DNA of 64,000 nt. Origin: Pseudomonas azotoformans (lineage in GTDB: Bacteria > Pseudomonadota > Gammaproteobacteria > Pseudomonadales > Pseudomonadaceae). Every line of letters starts with the position of its first letter. The stretch's first letter is position 1. The stretch lies in assembly GCF_900103345.1 (NCBI RefSeq), contig NZ_LT629702.1, positions 2,790,001-2,854,000 of the forward strand. The letters are read 5' to 3'. A program made the position numbers and the translations under genes. This document shows positions 55,642-64,000 of this stretch, one piece after another. Below the pieces are notes generated by a model. It was not told the DNA's origin, did no database searches, and saw only the letters and a list, made by a program, of their open reading frames with translations.

Positions 55642-56631
55642 ATGCATAAAAACGATTCGATAACGCATCCCAAACAGAGCCCCGTCAGCCGCAGTGACCG
55701 GACTTCCCGCAGCGCACCCTCATTGGCTCCATCCGCTATGTACGCCAGCCTCAAGACACTCATCGCAAGGTCCGCGTCCCGCAGCAATGCGCGCCGTTTG
55801 ATCCTCGCCCTGTGCCTTGGCTCGCTGCTGCTGAGCCTCTGGACCTATTCCAGCTCCGAACCGCTGCCGTTGCTGGTGATTGTGCTTAACCTGGCCACCC
55901 TGGTAGTGGTCGGCCTGCAACAATGGCGTTCACGCAAGTCCATCAAGTTCCAGCCCCAGGAACTGGCCGATCGCCTGTTGCAGGTACAGGAAAACGAACG
56001 CCATCGCCTCAGCCGTGAACTGCACGACGATATCGGCCAACTGCTCACCGCGGCCAAGCTGCAAAGCGAATGGCTCAAGCGCCGCCTGCCCGACGACCTG
56101 CAAAGCCAATGCACGGTGCTGTGCAACACCCTGAATGAAACCCTGGCCAAGGTGCGTGACGTATCCGCCATCCTCAACCCTCGCCAGTTGGCCAGCCTGG
56201 GCCTGGAAGCCAGCCTGCGTGCACACCTGCTCAAGACCCTGGAAAACACCCCGATCCACTGGAGCCTGGAATGCCAGCAACGGCTGACCGGAATCCCGGA
56301 AGAAATGGCGGTGGCGGCCTTCCGCATCACCCAGGAAGCGGTGACCAACATGCTGCGCCACGCCCAGGCGCGCAACCTGCTGGTACGCCTGCAACGCTTG
56401 CCCGAAGGCCTGTCGCTGACCATCTGCGATGACGGCCAGGGTTTCTCACCGTCCATCAATCCCGGCCTGGAAGGCCAACGGGGCATGGCCGGCATGTCCG
56501 AGCGGATAGATCAGCTTGGCGGCACGTTGTCCGTCAGCAGCCAGCCCGGCAATGGGACACGGATCGAAGCGCTTTTCCCCTGGGCGCCCCGCGCCCTCGA
56601 ACGGGCCAGTTCCCCTAAGGTTCTCGAGTGA
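55642..56631 (+). CDS. NarL-type sensor histidine kinase (HisKA_3)
   Basis: 329 residues. Two adjacent membrane helices (about 52-66 and 74-92) with almost no periplasmic loop, so it probably senses within the membrane or cytoplasm. The HisKA_3 segment ENERHRLSRELHDDIGQLLT near residue 116 holds the phospho-histidine; the ATPase domain shows ITQEAVTNMLRHAQA near residue 230, DDGQGF near residue 262 and GMAGMSERIDQLGG near residue 280. The ATG at 55642 has a weak site; ATG 55738 is possible. It overlaps the regulator gene by four bases. Confidence 0.88.
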   Translation: MHKNDSITHPKQSPVSRSDRTSRSAPSLAPSAMYASLKTLIARSASRSNARRLILALCLGSLLLSLWTYSSSEPLPLLVIVLNLATLVVVGLQQWRSRKSIKFQPQELADRLLQVQENERHRLSRELHDDIGQLLTAAKLQSEWLKRRLPDDLQSQCTVLCNTLNETLAKVRDVSAILNPRQLASLGLEASLRAHLLKTLENTPIHWSLECQQRLTGIPEEMAVAAFRITQEAVTNMLRHAQARNLLVRLQRLPEGLSLTICDDGQGFSPSINPGLEGQRGMAGMSERIDQLGGTLSVSSQPGNGTRIEALFPWAPRALERASSPKVLE

Positions 56632-57287
56632 GCTGCAAATTACTCCTGGTGGATGACCATGCACTGATCCGGGCCGGCGTACGCGCACTGGTCCAGGATA
56701 TTCCCGGCTACACGGTGATCGGCGAAGCAAGCGATGGCGCGCAGTTGCTGGAGCAGTTCAGCGCCCTGCTGCCGGATATCGTCCTGCTGGACCTGTCGAT
56801 GAAGCACACCGGCGGCCTGGACGCCTTGCAGCAACTCAAGCGCGCCTATCCCAAGAGCAAAGTGCTGATCCTGTCGATGCACACCGACCCGGAACTGATC
56901 ATGTGTGCGCTGGAGTCCGGCGCCCATGGCTACCTGCTCAAGGACACCACCGCCAACGAGCTGGAACACGCGCTGCTGGCCTTGCGCAACAACGAGCGCT
57001 ACCTAAGCCCGGCGATCGCCCACACCGTGATCAACCAGGCGCTGGTGCGCAGCCAGGGGCCGACCACTCCCGCCGGCCACAGCCACAATCTCACGGCGCG
57101 GCAGTTGGAGATCCTGCGCCTGATCGTGCGCGGCAAGTCCACCCGTGAGATCGCCCACGGCCTGGGCCTGAGCATCAAGACCGTGGAAGCCCACCGCTCG
57201 CAGATCATGAAGCGCCTGCAGATTTTCGACGTGGCGGGCCTGGTGCTATTCGCGGTGCGCGAGCAGATCATCAGCCTGGACGACTAG
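56628..57287 (+). CDS. NarL/FixJ-family response regulator
   Basis: 219 residues. Receiver (1-120) with LLVDDHALIRAGV, phospho-aspartate in IVLLDLSMKHTGG near residue 54 and lysine in YLLKDTTANEL near residue 105. LuxR-type helix-turn-helix (about 150-212): LTARQLEILRLIVRGKS, TREIAHGLGLSIKTVEAHRS. It pairs with the kinase just upstream; start GTG at 56628 overlaps the kinase stop (GTGA). Its last 42 bases overlap the 3' end of yegS on the other strand. Targets are unknown. Confidence 0.92.
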   Translation: MSCKLLLVDDHALIRAGVRALVQDIPGYTVIGEASDGAQLLEQFSALLPDIVLLDLSMKHTGGLDALQQLKRAYPKSKVLILSMHTDPELIMCALESGAHGYLLKDTTANELEHALLALRNNERYLSPAIAHTVINQALVRSQGPTTPAGHSHNLTARQLEILRLIVRGKSTREIAHGLGLSIKTVEAHRSQIMKRLQIFDVAGLVLFAVREQIISLDD

Positions 57288-58166
57288 CGGCGAATCCACC
57301 GGCAAGTGCACGCGCAAGGCCTTGGGCAAGGCCTCGAAGTGCAGATCATCGCCCTCCAGCGGCTCGCCATCCAGGTTGATGTACAAGCCCTGTGCGACCT
57401 TGATATTCACCCACGGCAGGCGCGCCCGCACAAACATGGTGTCCAGGCCCCAGCCGTTGCTCATCAACTCGCGCAAGGTACCGACCACTTCCTGGGGGGC
57501 CGGCAGGATGCTGACGTCCAGCAGGCCATCGTCGGCCATGGCGCCTGGGCATAGCTCATGCCCACCGCCTGCCTGGCGACCGTTGCCGATGCCCAGCGCG
57601 AGCAGCTCGCCTTTCCAATGGAAATCGGGGCCATCCAGCTCGGCATAGGCGGCTTTCAACTCGCTGAATCGCGTCAAACCGGTGAACAGATAGGCGGCGC
57701 CGCCCAGGACTTTTTTCAAGTCTTCGGAGGTGTTGGCGGTGACCTGGCTGCCGAAACCGCCGGTGGCCATATTGAGGAAGATCTGCCCGCCGACCTGGCC
57801 GAGGTCGATGGCCCTGGGTGGCACGTCCAGCAGCGCCAGCGCCTGGTCAGGCTCCAGCGGCACGCCGGCGGCCTTGGCGAAGTCGTTGGCGGTGCCCAGG
57901 GGCATCAGCACCAGGCTGGCGTTGGTGTTGGCCTGGGCCATGGCTTCGGCCACGTCGCGCAGGGTGCCATCGCCACCACCGGCGATGATGTGGGTGTAGC
58001 CGTCAGCCAGGGCTTCGTTGACCAGGCGCTGGGCGTCGCCGCCCTCCCACGTGACCCGTACGGCCAACTCCCCACCCTGCTCGCGCCGGGCCTGCACGGC
58101 TGAACGCACGTCCTCGTTGAGGGCTTGCTTGCCGTGGAGGATCAACAGGGCTTTGGGGGTGGTCAT
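57246..58166 (-). CDS. yegS: Lipid kinase YegS
   Basis: 306 residues, diacylglycerol-kinase family. The catalytic domain begins LLILHGKQALNE and has the nucleotide loop IIAGGGDGTLRDVAEA near residue 60 and MPLGTANDFAKAAG near residue 88; the C-terminal beta-sandwich contains LDGPDFHWKGELLALGIGNG near residue 175 and INLDGEPLEGDDL near residue 270. E. coli YegS phosphorylates phosphatidylglycerol in vitro. Minus strand, convergent with the response regulator and sharing 42 bases with it. The non-coding repeat region begins about 65 bases upstream. Confidence 0.93.
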   Translation of the reverse strand: MTTPKALLILHGKQALNEDVRSAVQARREQGGELAVRVTWEGGDAQRLVNEALADGYTHIIAGGGDGTLRDVAEAMAQANTNASLVLMPLGTANDFAKAAGVPLEPDQALALLDVPPRAIDLGQVGGQIFLNMATGGFGSQVTANTSEDLKKVLGGAAYLFTGLTRFSELKAAYAELDGPDFHWKGELLALGIGNGRQAGGGHELCPGAMADDGLLDVSILPAPQEVVGTLRELMSNGWGLDTMFVRARLPWVNIKVAQGLYINLDGEPLEGDDLHFEALPKALRVHLPVDSPLVVQADDLLAHRE

Positions 58167-58230
58167 TGGGGAATCTCCTGATTCAAAGGTGCTTGGAGGA
58201 TGGGACCTTTGGGGAGGGGTTTTGGTTTAC

Positions 58231-58587
<357 letters not shown>

Positions 58588-58621
58588 AAACCACCCTTCA
58601 ACTGATACATGAAGATCAAAC

Positions 58622-58710
58622 TGTGGGAGGGGGCTTGCCCCCGATGGCGGTGTGTCAGCCAACTCATCAGTGACTGACCCAATGCCATCGGGGGCAAGCC
58701 CCCTCCCACA
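58622..58710. repeat. REP doublet, GTGGGAGGGGGC family
   Basis: Inverted REPs in the centre of the large inverted repeat, between its two arms, with outer ends TGTGGGAGG. Confidence 0.92.
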
Positions 58711-58740
58711 CTTTGACCGAGTACCGGCCATACAATCCGG

Positions 58741-59042
58741 TCGGCTCTAAGGCCGCCGCGCTCTTGCTTTTGATCTTCGGCGCCCCGTCAAACACGCTGG
58801 CCGAACGCAGGCTTGAATCCGTGGGTAACCCGGCAGGACGCCGGGTTAGCCGCACTGGGCCAAGGATGGCCCATTGCGGCGGCCCACGGATTCAAGCCGG
58901 AGAGAGGGCACACCGAGCCTAGGCGAGGTGCCAAGTGTTGGGGCAAGAGCCCTTTTGGTTACTTTTGGCGCTCTTCCAAAAGTGACCCGCTGTAAGAGCG
59001 GAACCCTAAGTAGCCGTTACCGCAGCAACGGATATGCACTCG
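58741..59042 (+). repeat. Structured repeat, right copy
   Basis: Inverted partner of 58231-58549. Core 58810-58898: a perfect 16-pair outer stem (58810-58825 with 58883-58898) encloses a 9-pair hairpin (58826-58834 with 58840-58848) and a 14-position hairpin with 13 pairs (58849-58862 with 58867-58880). Outer part (58905-59042) ends GGATATGCACTCG two bases before the stop codon of the DUF2802 gene. Short frames here are repeat-derived. Confidence 0.88.
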
Positions 59043-59043
59043 A

Positions 59044-59436
59044 TCAACTCTTATGCAACTTACTCATCAACTGCGCCTCAGCCTGCGTCAACCCACACGA
59101 CTGCGTCAGCTCATCCACCGTAGCCCCCATCCCCACCAGCTTCGCCGCCTGCGCAAACGAAAGACTCGAAGGATCGCGCTGCTCAATCTGCGCCAGCTTA
59201 TCCGGCAATGGCGCAAGAATCGCGCGCAACTCATGCACCTCGTCCCCGACCTTCACCGCACTCTGCTGAAAGTGATCAACCCGCTTCACCAACTCCAGCA
59301 CCCGCCGATCACGCACAACATCACGCTCAGCCTGCTGCAGCAACAGTTCGCGCTGCTGACGCACATAGCGCAACAGGAATGCCAGGGTCCCGGCCCACAA
59401 CAGGGCCAGGACAATCACCGCGGCCTCAAGGAACAA
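59044..59436 (-). CDS. DUF2802 family membrane-anchored protein
   Basis: 130 residues. One N-terminal membrane helix (VIVLALLWAGTLAFLLRYV), a coiled-coil segment (about 25-85), and a C-terminal helix-turn-helix-like end SLSFAQAAKLVGMGATVDEL and CGLTQAEAQLMSKLH. DUF2802 proteins stand at the end of the flagellar/chemotaxis operon of pseudomonads; function is unknown. The start is TTG at 59436, directly after the cheW TGA, with GGAG in the cheW end, so translation is coupled. Its stop lies two bases from the structured repeat. Confidence 0.85.
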   Translation of the reverse strand: MFLEAAVIVLALLWAGTLAFLLRYVRQQRELLLQQAERDVVRDRRVLELVKRVDHFQQSAVKVGDEVHELRAILAPLPDKLAQIEQRDPSSLSFAQAAKLVGMGATVDELTQSCGLTQAEAQLMSKLHKS

Positions 59437-59919
59437 TCAGATGCTCTCCAGTTCCGACCACTCTTCTTCGCTCATCATCTTGTCCAGCTCAACCAGAATC
59501 AGCAGTTCGCCGTTCTTGTTGCACACGCCCTGGATGAACTTGGCGGATTCTTCGTTACCCACGTTCGGCGCGGTTTCCACTTCCGATTGGCGCAGGTAGA
59601 CCACTTCGGCCACGCTGTCGACCATGATCCCGACCACTTGCTTGTCGGCCTCGATGATGACGATACGCGTGTTGTCGTTGACCTCGGTCGGTACCAGGCC
59701 GAAGCGCTGGCGGGTGTCGATCACCGTCACCACGTTGCCGCGCAGGTTGATGATACCCAGCACGTAGCTCGGCGCACCCGGTACCGGCGCGATCTCGGTG
59801 TAGCGCAGCACTTCCTGGACGCGCATCACGTTAATGCCGTAGGACTCGTTGTCCAGTTTGAAGGTCACCCATTGCAGGATCGGATCATCCAAACCTTGTG
59901 CGGACGCTGACTTGTTCAT
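59437..59919 (-). CDS. cheW: Chemotaxis adaptor CheW
   Basis: 160 residues. It links CheA to receptors. Family segments: LQWVTFKLDNESYGINVMRV, EVLRYTEIAPVPGAPSYVLG near residue 45, GIINLRGNVVTVIDTRQRFG near residue 58, and VVGIMVDSVAEVVYL near residue 95. The ATG at 59919 after CAGGGG is preferred to a longer frame at 59946. It lies between parP and DUF2802 in the minus-strand operon. Confidence 0.96.
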   Translation of the reverse strand: MNKSASAQGLDDPILQWVTFKLDNESYGINVMRVQEVLRYTEIAPVPGAPSYVLGIINLRGNVVTVIDTRQRFGLVPTEVNDNTRIVIIEADKQVVGIMVDSVAEVVYLRQSEVETAPNVGNEESAKFIQGVCNKNGELLILVELDKMMSEEEWSELESI

Positions 59920-59972
59920 ACCCCTGACCCCTTCAAGATTGGCCACGCACCAGCGTGGACCTTATTGTTCAA

Positions 59973-60761
59973 TCAACTGCGTTTAGTAACCGGCATCGTT
60001 TTGACAGCGCCACTGGCGATCAACTCGGCCAGTTCTGCCACATCAAGCAACGCGCACATGTGTTCGATCACGGTGCCTGCCAGCCAAGGCCGTTGGCCCC
60101 GATGGCTGCGCCATTTGATTTCGTTCGGGTCCAGGCGCAACGAGCGGCTGACTTGATGCACCGCCAGCCCCCACTCGTAGCCCTGCACCGAGATCACGTA
60201 TTGCAAACCCTGGCGGAAGTCGTCGCGGTAGCGGTCGGGCATGACCCAACGCGCGGTATCCAGCACTTTCAGGTTACCGGCCTGGCTCGGCAGGATGCCG
60301 AGGAACCACTCCGGCTGCCCGAACAGCGGCGTCAGCTCCTGGCCTTCCAGGGAATAGATCGAGCCCAGGCACACCAGTGGCACCGCCAGCGTCAAGCCAG
60401 CGACGTCGAACAACAGGCATTCGAACGGCTCGGCAGCCCAGCTCGGGCGATCATCACCGGTGACCGGCGGCGGTGTGATGCTCGGTGGCAGGTGCACTTC
60501 CACCACCGGCTCGACCACCACGGGGGCAATCACCACCGGAGCAATCGGCACGACGACAGGCGCAACCTGCGCATCGCGGGCCTGTTCTTCCAGGACGGCC
60601 AACTGGAATTCATCCAGCGTGCTTTCCGGTTCTACAACGGCAGGCTCCAGTACCAGGATCGGTTCCGGCAACGCTTCCTCGGTCGCATCCTGCAGCAGGG
60701 CATCCAGGTAGGATTCCAGCGCCAGTTGCGGCCGGGTCTTGAGTTCGACGGGACGGTTCAT
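59973..60761 (-). CDS. parP: ParP-like chemotaxis array protein with CheW-like domain
   Basis: 262 residues. The N-terminal half is acidic and low in complexity, with a valine/proline-rich stretch near residues 65-95 (VVVPIAPVVIAPVVVEPVV), and the C-terminal half is a CheW-like domain (CLLFDVAGLTLAVPLVCLG near residue 113, WLAGTVIEHMCALLDVAEL near residue 228). In Vibrio, ParP binds ParC and CheA to place arrays at the pole; that role is inferred here from the order parC-parP-cheW. Start ATG 60761 overlaps the parC stop by one base (TGATG). Confidence 0.88.
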   Translation of the reverse strand: MNRPVELKTRPQLALESYLDALLQDATEEALPEPILVLEPAVVEPESTLDEFQLAVLEEQARDAQVAPVVVPIAPVVIAPVVVEPVVEVHLPPSITPPPVTGDDRPSWAAEPFECLLFDVAGLTLAVPLVCLGSIYSLEGQELTPLFGQPEWFLGILPSQAGNLKVLDTARWVMPDRYRDDFRQGLQYVISVQGYEWGLAVHQVSRSLRLDPNEIKWRSHRGQRPWLAGTVIEHMCALLDVAELAELIASGAVKTMPVTKRS

Positions 60762-61549
60762 CACGCCACCTGCGCCACAAGCTGCTGCGACAGCAGGTGT
60801 TTGAGCAACGCGCGGTAGGCCAGTACGCCACGGCTTTTCGGGTCAAACTGCGACGGCGCCAGGCCCGCACGGCTGGCGTCACGCAGGCGCGTGTCCACCG
60901 GGATATAGCCGTTCCAGATAGTGTCCGGGTAGGCATCGCGCAATACGCGCAGGGTGCCGAGGGACGCCTGGGTGCGGCGGTCGAACAAGGTCGGCACGAT
61001 GCTGAACGGCAGCGCCTGTTTGCGCGAGCGGTTGATCATCGCCAGGGTGCTGACCATGCGCTCCAGGCCTTTGACGGCCAGGTGCTCGGTCTGCACCGGG
61101 ATCACCAGTTGCTGGCTGGCCGCCAAGGCGTTGACCATCAGCACGCCAAGCAACGGCGGGCTGTCGATGATCGCGTAGTCGAAGTCCTGCCACAGTTGCG
61201 CCAGGGTCTTGGCGATCACCAGGCCCAGGCCGCTCTGCCCCGGCGACTGGCGCTCCAGGGTCGCCAGCGCGGTGCTGGACGGCAGCAGGGAAATGCTTTC
61301 GTTGCTGGTGGGCAACAGCAGTTGCCCCGGCAGATCGGCCGGCACACTGCCCTTGTGCAGGAACAGGTCGTAGTTGCTGTGTTCCAGCGCATCCGGGTCG
61401 TAGCCGAAATAGCTGGTCATGGAGCCGTGAGGGTCCAGGTCCACCACGACCACACGCTTGCCTGCCTCGGCCAGCAAACCGGCTAAGGCGATGGAGGTGG
61501 TGGTCTTGCCGACTCCACCTTTTTGATTGGCAACTGCCCAGACTCTCAT
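60761..61549 (-). CDS. parC: ParA-family ATPase ParC (polar chemotaxis positioning)
   Basis: 262 residues, a ParA/Soj ATPase. Deviant Walker A NQKGGVGKTTTSIALAG near residue 8, VVVVDLDPHGSMTSYFGYD near residue 36 and IIDSPPLLGVLMVNAL near residue 120. No DNA-binding N-terminal domain and no parB nearby, so it is not a chromosome or plasmid partition gene; with parP it should place chemotaxis arrays at the pole. The ATG at 61549 follows GGGAGGAA; a longer frame from 61591 is rejected. Coupled to parP. Confidence 0.92.
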   Translation of the reverse strand: MRVWAVANQKGGVGKTTTSIALAGLLAEAGKRVVVVDLDPHGSMTSYFGYDPDALEHSNYDLFLHKGSVPADLPGQLLLPTSNESISLLPSSTALATLERQSPGQSGLGLVIAKTLAQLWQDFDYAIIDSPPLLGVLMVNALAASQQLVIPVQTEHLAVKGLERMVSTLAMINRSRKQALPFSIVPTLFDRRTQASLGTLRVLRDAYPDTIWNGYIPVDTRLRDASRAGLAPSQFDPKSRGVLAYRALLKHLLSQQLVAQVA

Positions 61550-61600
61550 TCGGTTGGTTCCTCCCGGCAGGCACAGGCGCGACCGAGACATTGCATAGGG

Positions 61601-62488
61601 TTATTGAGCCGGCGACGGAGAATTGACGGCACTCTGTCGAACCGGCGGTTTTACCGGGGCCGGTGCAGTTTGTGTGCCAGCCCGCTTCAAGGCCGCATCC
61701 GGTGTTGCATTGGCGGTGCCGGTGCCGGTCAGGCTGCGGCGCACATCCAGGTTGCGCGACACCACCAGCACCACCCGACGGTTACGCGCGCGGCCTTCCG
61801 CCGTGGCGTTATTGGCCACCGGCTGGAACTCACCGTAGCCTACGGACGCCAGGCGACCAGGGTTCACGCCCTGCATCGCCAGCATGCGCACGATGCTTGA
61901 GGCGCGGGCCGAGGACAGCTCCCAGTTGGTCGGGTACTGCGCGGTGCTGATCGGGAAATTGTCGGTGAAGCCTTCGACATGGATCGGGTTTTCAAATGGC
62001 TTGAGGATCGCCGCCACCTTGTCGATGATGGTGAACGCCTGGTCACTGGGCAACGCATCCGCACTGGCGAACAGCAGGCTGGAATTGAGTTCGATCTCCA
62101 CCCACAGCTCATTACCGCGCACCGTCATCTGGTTGGAACTGATCAGGTCGCCAAACGCCGCGCTGATGTCGTCGGCGATGCTTTTCAGCGGGTCGCTGGT
62201 GCCGCCCACGCCGGCAGCGGTTTCATCGCTGTCGTTGACCAGCGGCTTGGCCGGGGTCACGGTCTTGGGCCGTTCTTCACCGATGGGAATCGGCTTGAGC
62301 GCACGGTCGGCATCGTTGAACACGCCGATCAGCGCCTGGGAAATGACTTTGTACTTGCCTTCGTTGATCGACGAGATGGAGTACATCACCACGAAAAACG
62401 CGAACAGCAGGGTGATGAAGTCTGCATAGGACACCAGCCACCGCTCGTGGTTGACGTGTTCTTCAGGCTCGCGACGGCGACGGCTCAC
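61601..62488 (-). CDS. motD: Flagellar motor stator protein MotD
   Basis: 295 residues, MotB family. It starts VSRRRREPEEHVNHERWLVS, has a single membrane helix with the proton-accepting aspartate in SYADFITLLFAFFVVMYS near residue 24, and a C-terminal OmpA-like peptidoglycan-binding domain (about 130-255; IHVEGFTDNFPIS, SSARASSIVRMLAMQGV). An alanine/proline tail follows. With MotC it forms one of the two Pseudomonas stators. The start is GTG at 62488 after CAGGGAG; an upstream frame runs into REP sequence. A REP doublet splits it from motC. Confidence 0.94.
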   Translation of the reverse strand: MSRRRREPEEHVNHERWLVSYADFITLLFAFFVVMYSISSINEGKYKVISQALIGVFNDADRALKPIPIGEERPKTVTPAKPLVNDSDETAAGVGGTSDPLKSIADDISAAFGDLISSNQMTVRGNELWVEIELNSSLLFASADALPSDQAFTIIDKVAAILKPFENPIHVEGFTDNFPISTAQYPTNWELSSARASSIVRMLAMQGVNPGRLASVGYGEFQPVANNATAEGRARNRRVVLVVSRNLDVRRSLTGTGTANATPDAALKRAGTQTAPAPVKPPVRQSAVNSPSPAQ

Positions 62489-62517
62489 AAGCAACTCCCT
62501 GGACAAAACGCATCCCC

Positions 62518-62617
62518 TGTAGGAGCGAGCTTGCTCGCGAAAAACCCGAGAACACCACGGGGTATCAGGCAACCCGCGTTATCGTTGGCGATTTTCGCGA
62601 GCAAGCTCGCTCCTACA
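62518..62617. repeat. REP doublet, TGTAGGAGCGAGC family, inside the mot operon
   Basis: Inverted REPs between motC and motD, genes usually adjacent; internal CGTTATCGTTGGCG. Confidence 0.93.
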
Positions 62618-62630
62618 AGGTGCATGTTCA

Positions 62631-63371
62631 TCAATCCATGAAGCCCTGGAGCTTCAATTCGATGGAACGCGGGTTCTCGCCCTCGGCGATCGACAGGATG
62701 CCTTCGAGCAGCATCTCGCGATAACGCGACTGGCGCATGGCAATCGACTTGAGTTTGCTCGCCACCGGCAACAGCACCAGGTTGGCACTGGCCACGCCGT
62801 AGATGGTCGCGACGAACGCCACGGCAATGCCGCTGCCCAGTTGCGATGGATCGGCGAGGTTGCCCATCACGTGGATCAGGCCCATCACCGCACCGATGAT
62901 GCCGATGGTCGGCGCGTAGCCCCCCATGCTTTCGTAGACTTTGGCGGCGTTGATATCGCGGCTTTCCTGGGTGTAGAAATCCACTTCAAGAATGCTGCGG
63001 ATCGCTTCCGGTTCGGCGCCGTCCACCAGCAATTGCAGGCCTTTGCGTGCGTAGCTGTCGGGCTCGGCATCGGCCACGCCTTCCAGGCCCAGCAGGCCTT
63101 CCTTGCGTGCGGTGAGGCTCCAGTTGACCACGCGGTCGATGCCGCCCGGCAGGTCCACGCGTGGCGGGAAAATGATCCATATCAGAATCTGCATGGCGCG
63201 CTTGAACGAGCTCATGGGCGATTGCAACAACGCCGCGCCCACGGTGCCGCCGATCACGATCAGGGCGGCCGGGCCGTTGGCCAGGGCGCCGAGGTGCCCG
63301 CCTTCGAGGTAGTTGCCGCCGATGATCGCGACAAACGCCATGATGATGCCGATCAGGCTCAGTACATCCAT
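62631..63371 (-). CDS. motC: Flagellar motor stator protein MotC
   Basis: 246 residues, MotA family. Four membrane helices: about 1-20 (VLSLIGIIMAFVAIIGGNYL), 34-50, 145-170 (GGYAPTIGIIGAVMGLIHVM) and 180-205 (IAVAFVATIYGVASANLVLL), with the cytoplasmic loop between the second and third containing KEGLLGLEGVADAEP. The conserved prolines expected near the proton path are present in the third helix region. ATG at 63371 overlaps the cheB stop by one base. Confidence 0.94.
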   Translation of the reverse strand: MDVLSLIGIIMAFVAIIGGNYLEGGHLGALANGPAALIVIGGTVGAALLQSPMSSFKRAMQILIWIIFPPRVDLPGGIDRVVNWSLTARKEGLLGLEGVADAEPDSYARKGLQLLVDGAEPEAIRSILEVDFYTQESRDINAAKVYESMGGYAPTIGIIGAVMGLIHVMGNLADPSQLGSGIAVAFVATIYGVASANLVLLPVASKLKSIAMRQSRYREMLLEGILSIAEGENPRSIELKLQGFMD

Positions 63372-64000
63372 CAGAGGCAGGCCTCCACCAGATGCTTGCC
63401 GATGTCGTCCAGGCTGTAGACGGCGTCGGCCAGGCCCGCCTTGACGATGGCCATGGGCATGCCATAGATCACGCAGCTGGCTTCGTCCTGGGCCCAGATA
63501 GCGCTGCCGCCCTGCTTGAGCAGGCGTGCACCTTCACGGCCATCGGCGCCCATGCCGGTGAGCACCACCGCCAGAACTTTGTCACCGTAGGACTTGGCTG
63601 CCGAACCGAAGGTGATATCCACGCACGGCTTGTAATTCAGGCGTTCGTCGCCTGGCAGGATTTTGATCGCGCCACGGCCGTCGACCATCATCTGCTTGCC
63701 ACCGGGGGCCAGCAGCGCCAGGCCAGGGCGCAGGATGTCGCCATCCTCGGCTTCCTTGACGCTGATGCGGCACAGCTTGTCCAGGCGCTCGGCGAAGGCC
63801 TTGGTGAACGCCGCCGGCATGTGCTGGATCAACACGATCGGCGCCGGGAAGTTGGCCGGCAGTTGGGTCAACACGCGTTGCAGCGCAACCGGGCCACCCG
63901 TGGAGGTGCCGATGGCGACCAGCTTGTAGGCCTTGCGCTTGGGTGCGGGCGAATGAGCCGACGCCGGCGCGGCTGTACGCACAGGCGCAGGTGCCACGGG
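63371..64000 (-). CDS. cheB: Chemotaxis methylesterase CheB, C-terminal part
   Basis: The frame is open to the right edge, leaving 209 visible residues of the C-terminal side. An alanine/proline-rich linker precedes the methylesterase domain: nucleophile serine in [12 protein letters not shown], histidine in [13 protein letters not shown] and aspartate in [14 protein letters not shown]. It demethylates receptors and deamidates glutamines. The receiver domain lies beyond the window. It is first of the visible cheB-motC-motD-parC-parP-cheW-DUF2802 series. Confidence 0.95.
   Translation of the reverse strand, partial: PVAPAPVRTAAPASAHSPAPKRKAYKLVAIGTSTGGPVALQRVLTQLPANFPAPIVLIQHMPAAFTKAFAERLDKLCRISVKEAEDGDILRPGLALLAPGGKQMMVDGRGAIKILPGDERLNYKPCVDITFGSAAKSYGDKVLAVVLTGMGADGREGARLLKQGGSAIWAQDEASCVIYGMPMAIVKAGLADAVYSLDDIGKHLVEACL

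Noticed and set aside
60761..61549. Plasmid or chromosome partition ParA
   Set aside because: No parB or centromere-like repeats; neighbours are stator and chemotaxis genes, so the ParC role fits.

Overview
The window is a high-GC chromosomal segment from a fluorescent Pseudomonas of the P. fluorescens group. This follows from the pyoverdine chromophore genes (pvdL, pvdG, pvdS, pvdH, MbtH-like), the Pseudomonas-type mot/par/che cluster, the atu (acyclic terpene) operon, and three families of REP doublets that fill most intergenic gaps. I see no rRNA, tRNA, CRISPR array, transposase, integrase or prophage.

Layout. 1-1071: start of a large dermonecrotic-toxin-like (DUF6543-type) gene running off the left edge. 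1.2-9.2 kb: purine catabolism (uraH divergent from puuE-uraD-alc-allA-puuD, an NCS2 nucleobase permease and a Tsx/OmpK-like channel), taking urate to glyoxylate and urea with uptake at both membranes. 9.3-15.8 kb: patatin-like lipase, HtrB/LpxL acyltransferase, minCDE, rluA and an M18 aminopeptidase, an order I recall from P. aeruginosa. 16-18.4 kb: a 58-aa membrane protein and a large MscS-family channel. 18.5-20.2 kb: MbtH-like gene and pvdH. 20.5-26.8 kb: an AmpD-type amidase, the DsbRS-like two-component system and divergent dsbD-dsbE-dsbG. 26.9-41.5 kb: pvdL (4292 aa), pvdG and the divergent sigma factor gene pvdS. 41.6-51.4 kb: a periplasmic binding protein, then atuR divergent from atuABCDEF. 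51.5-58.2 kb: exonuclease, ppnP, MOSC protein, cheV, an HPt-like protein, a NarL-type two-component pair and yegS. 58.2-59.05 kb: non-coding repeats. 59.04-64 kb: DUF2802, cheW, parP, parC, motD, motC and the C-terminal part of cheB, all on the minus strand.

How it works together. PvdS, under a Fur-type promoter, should drive mbtH, pvdH and pvdGL through IS boxes readable upstream of each; PvdH supplies diaminobutyrate, the MbtH-like protein assists adenylation, PvdL builds the acyl-Glu-Tyr-Dab precursor and PvdG edits it. Nested between the two pyoverdine blocks is a periplasmic disulfide module with its own sensor. The atu operon activates and carboxylates citronellyl/geranyl-CoA but lacks atuG and atuH here.

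Most unusual non-coding signal: two divergent, inverted copies (58231-58549 and 58741-59042) of a repeat whose core folds as an outer stem enclosing two hairpins, with compensatory base changes between copies. I did not find an obviously new multi-gene system. The other items most worth following are an HPt-fold protein lacking its phospho-histidine, stop-codon-fused and variant PvdS boxes, and a terminator-like hairpin just before minD.
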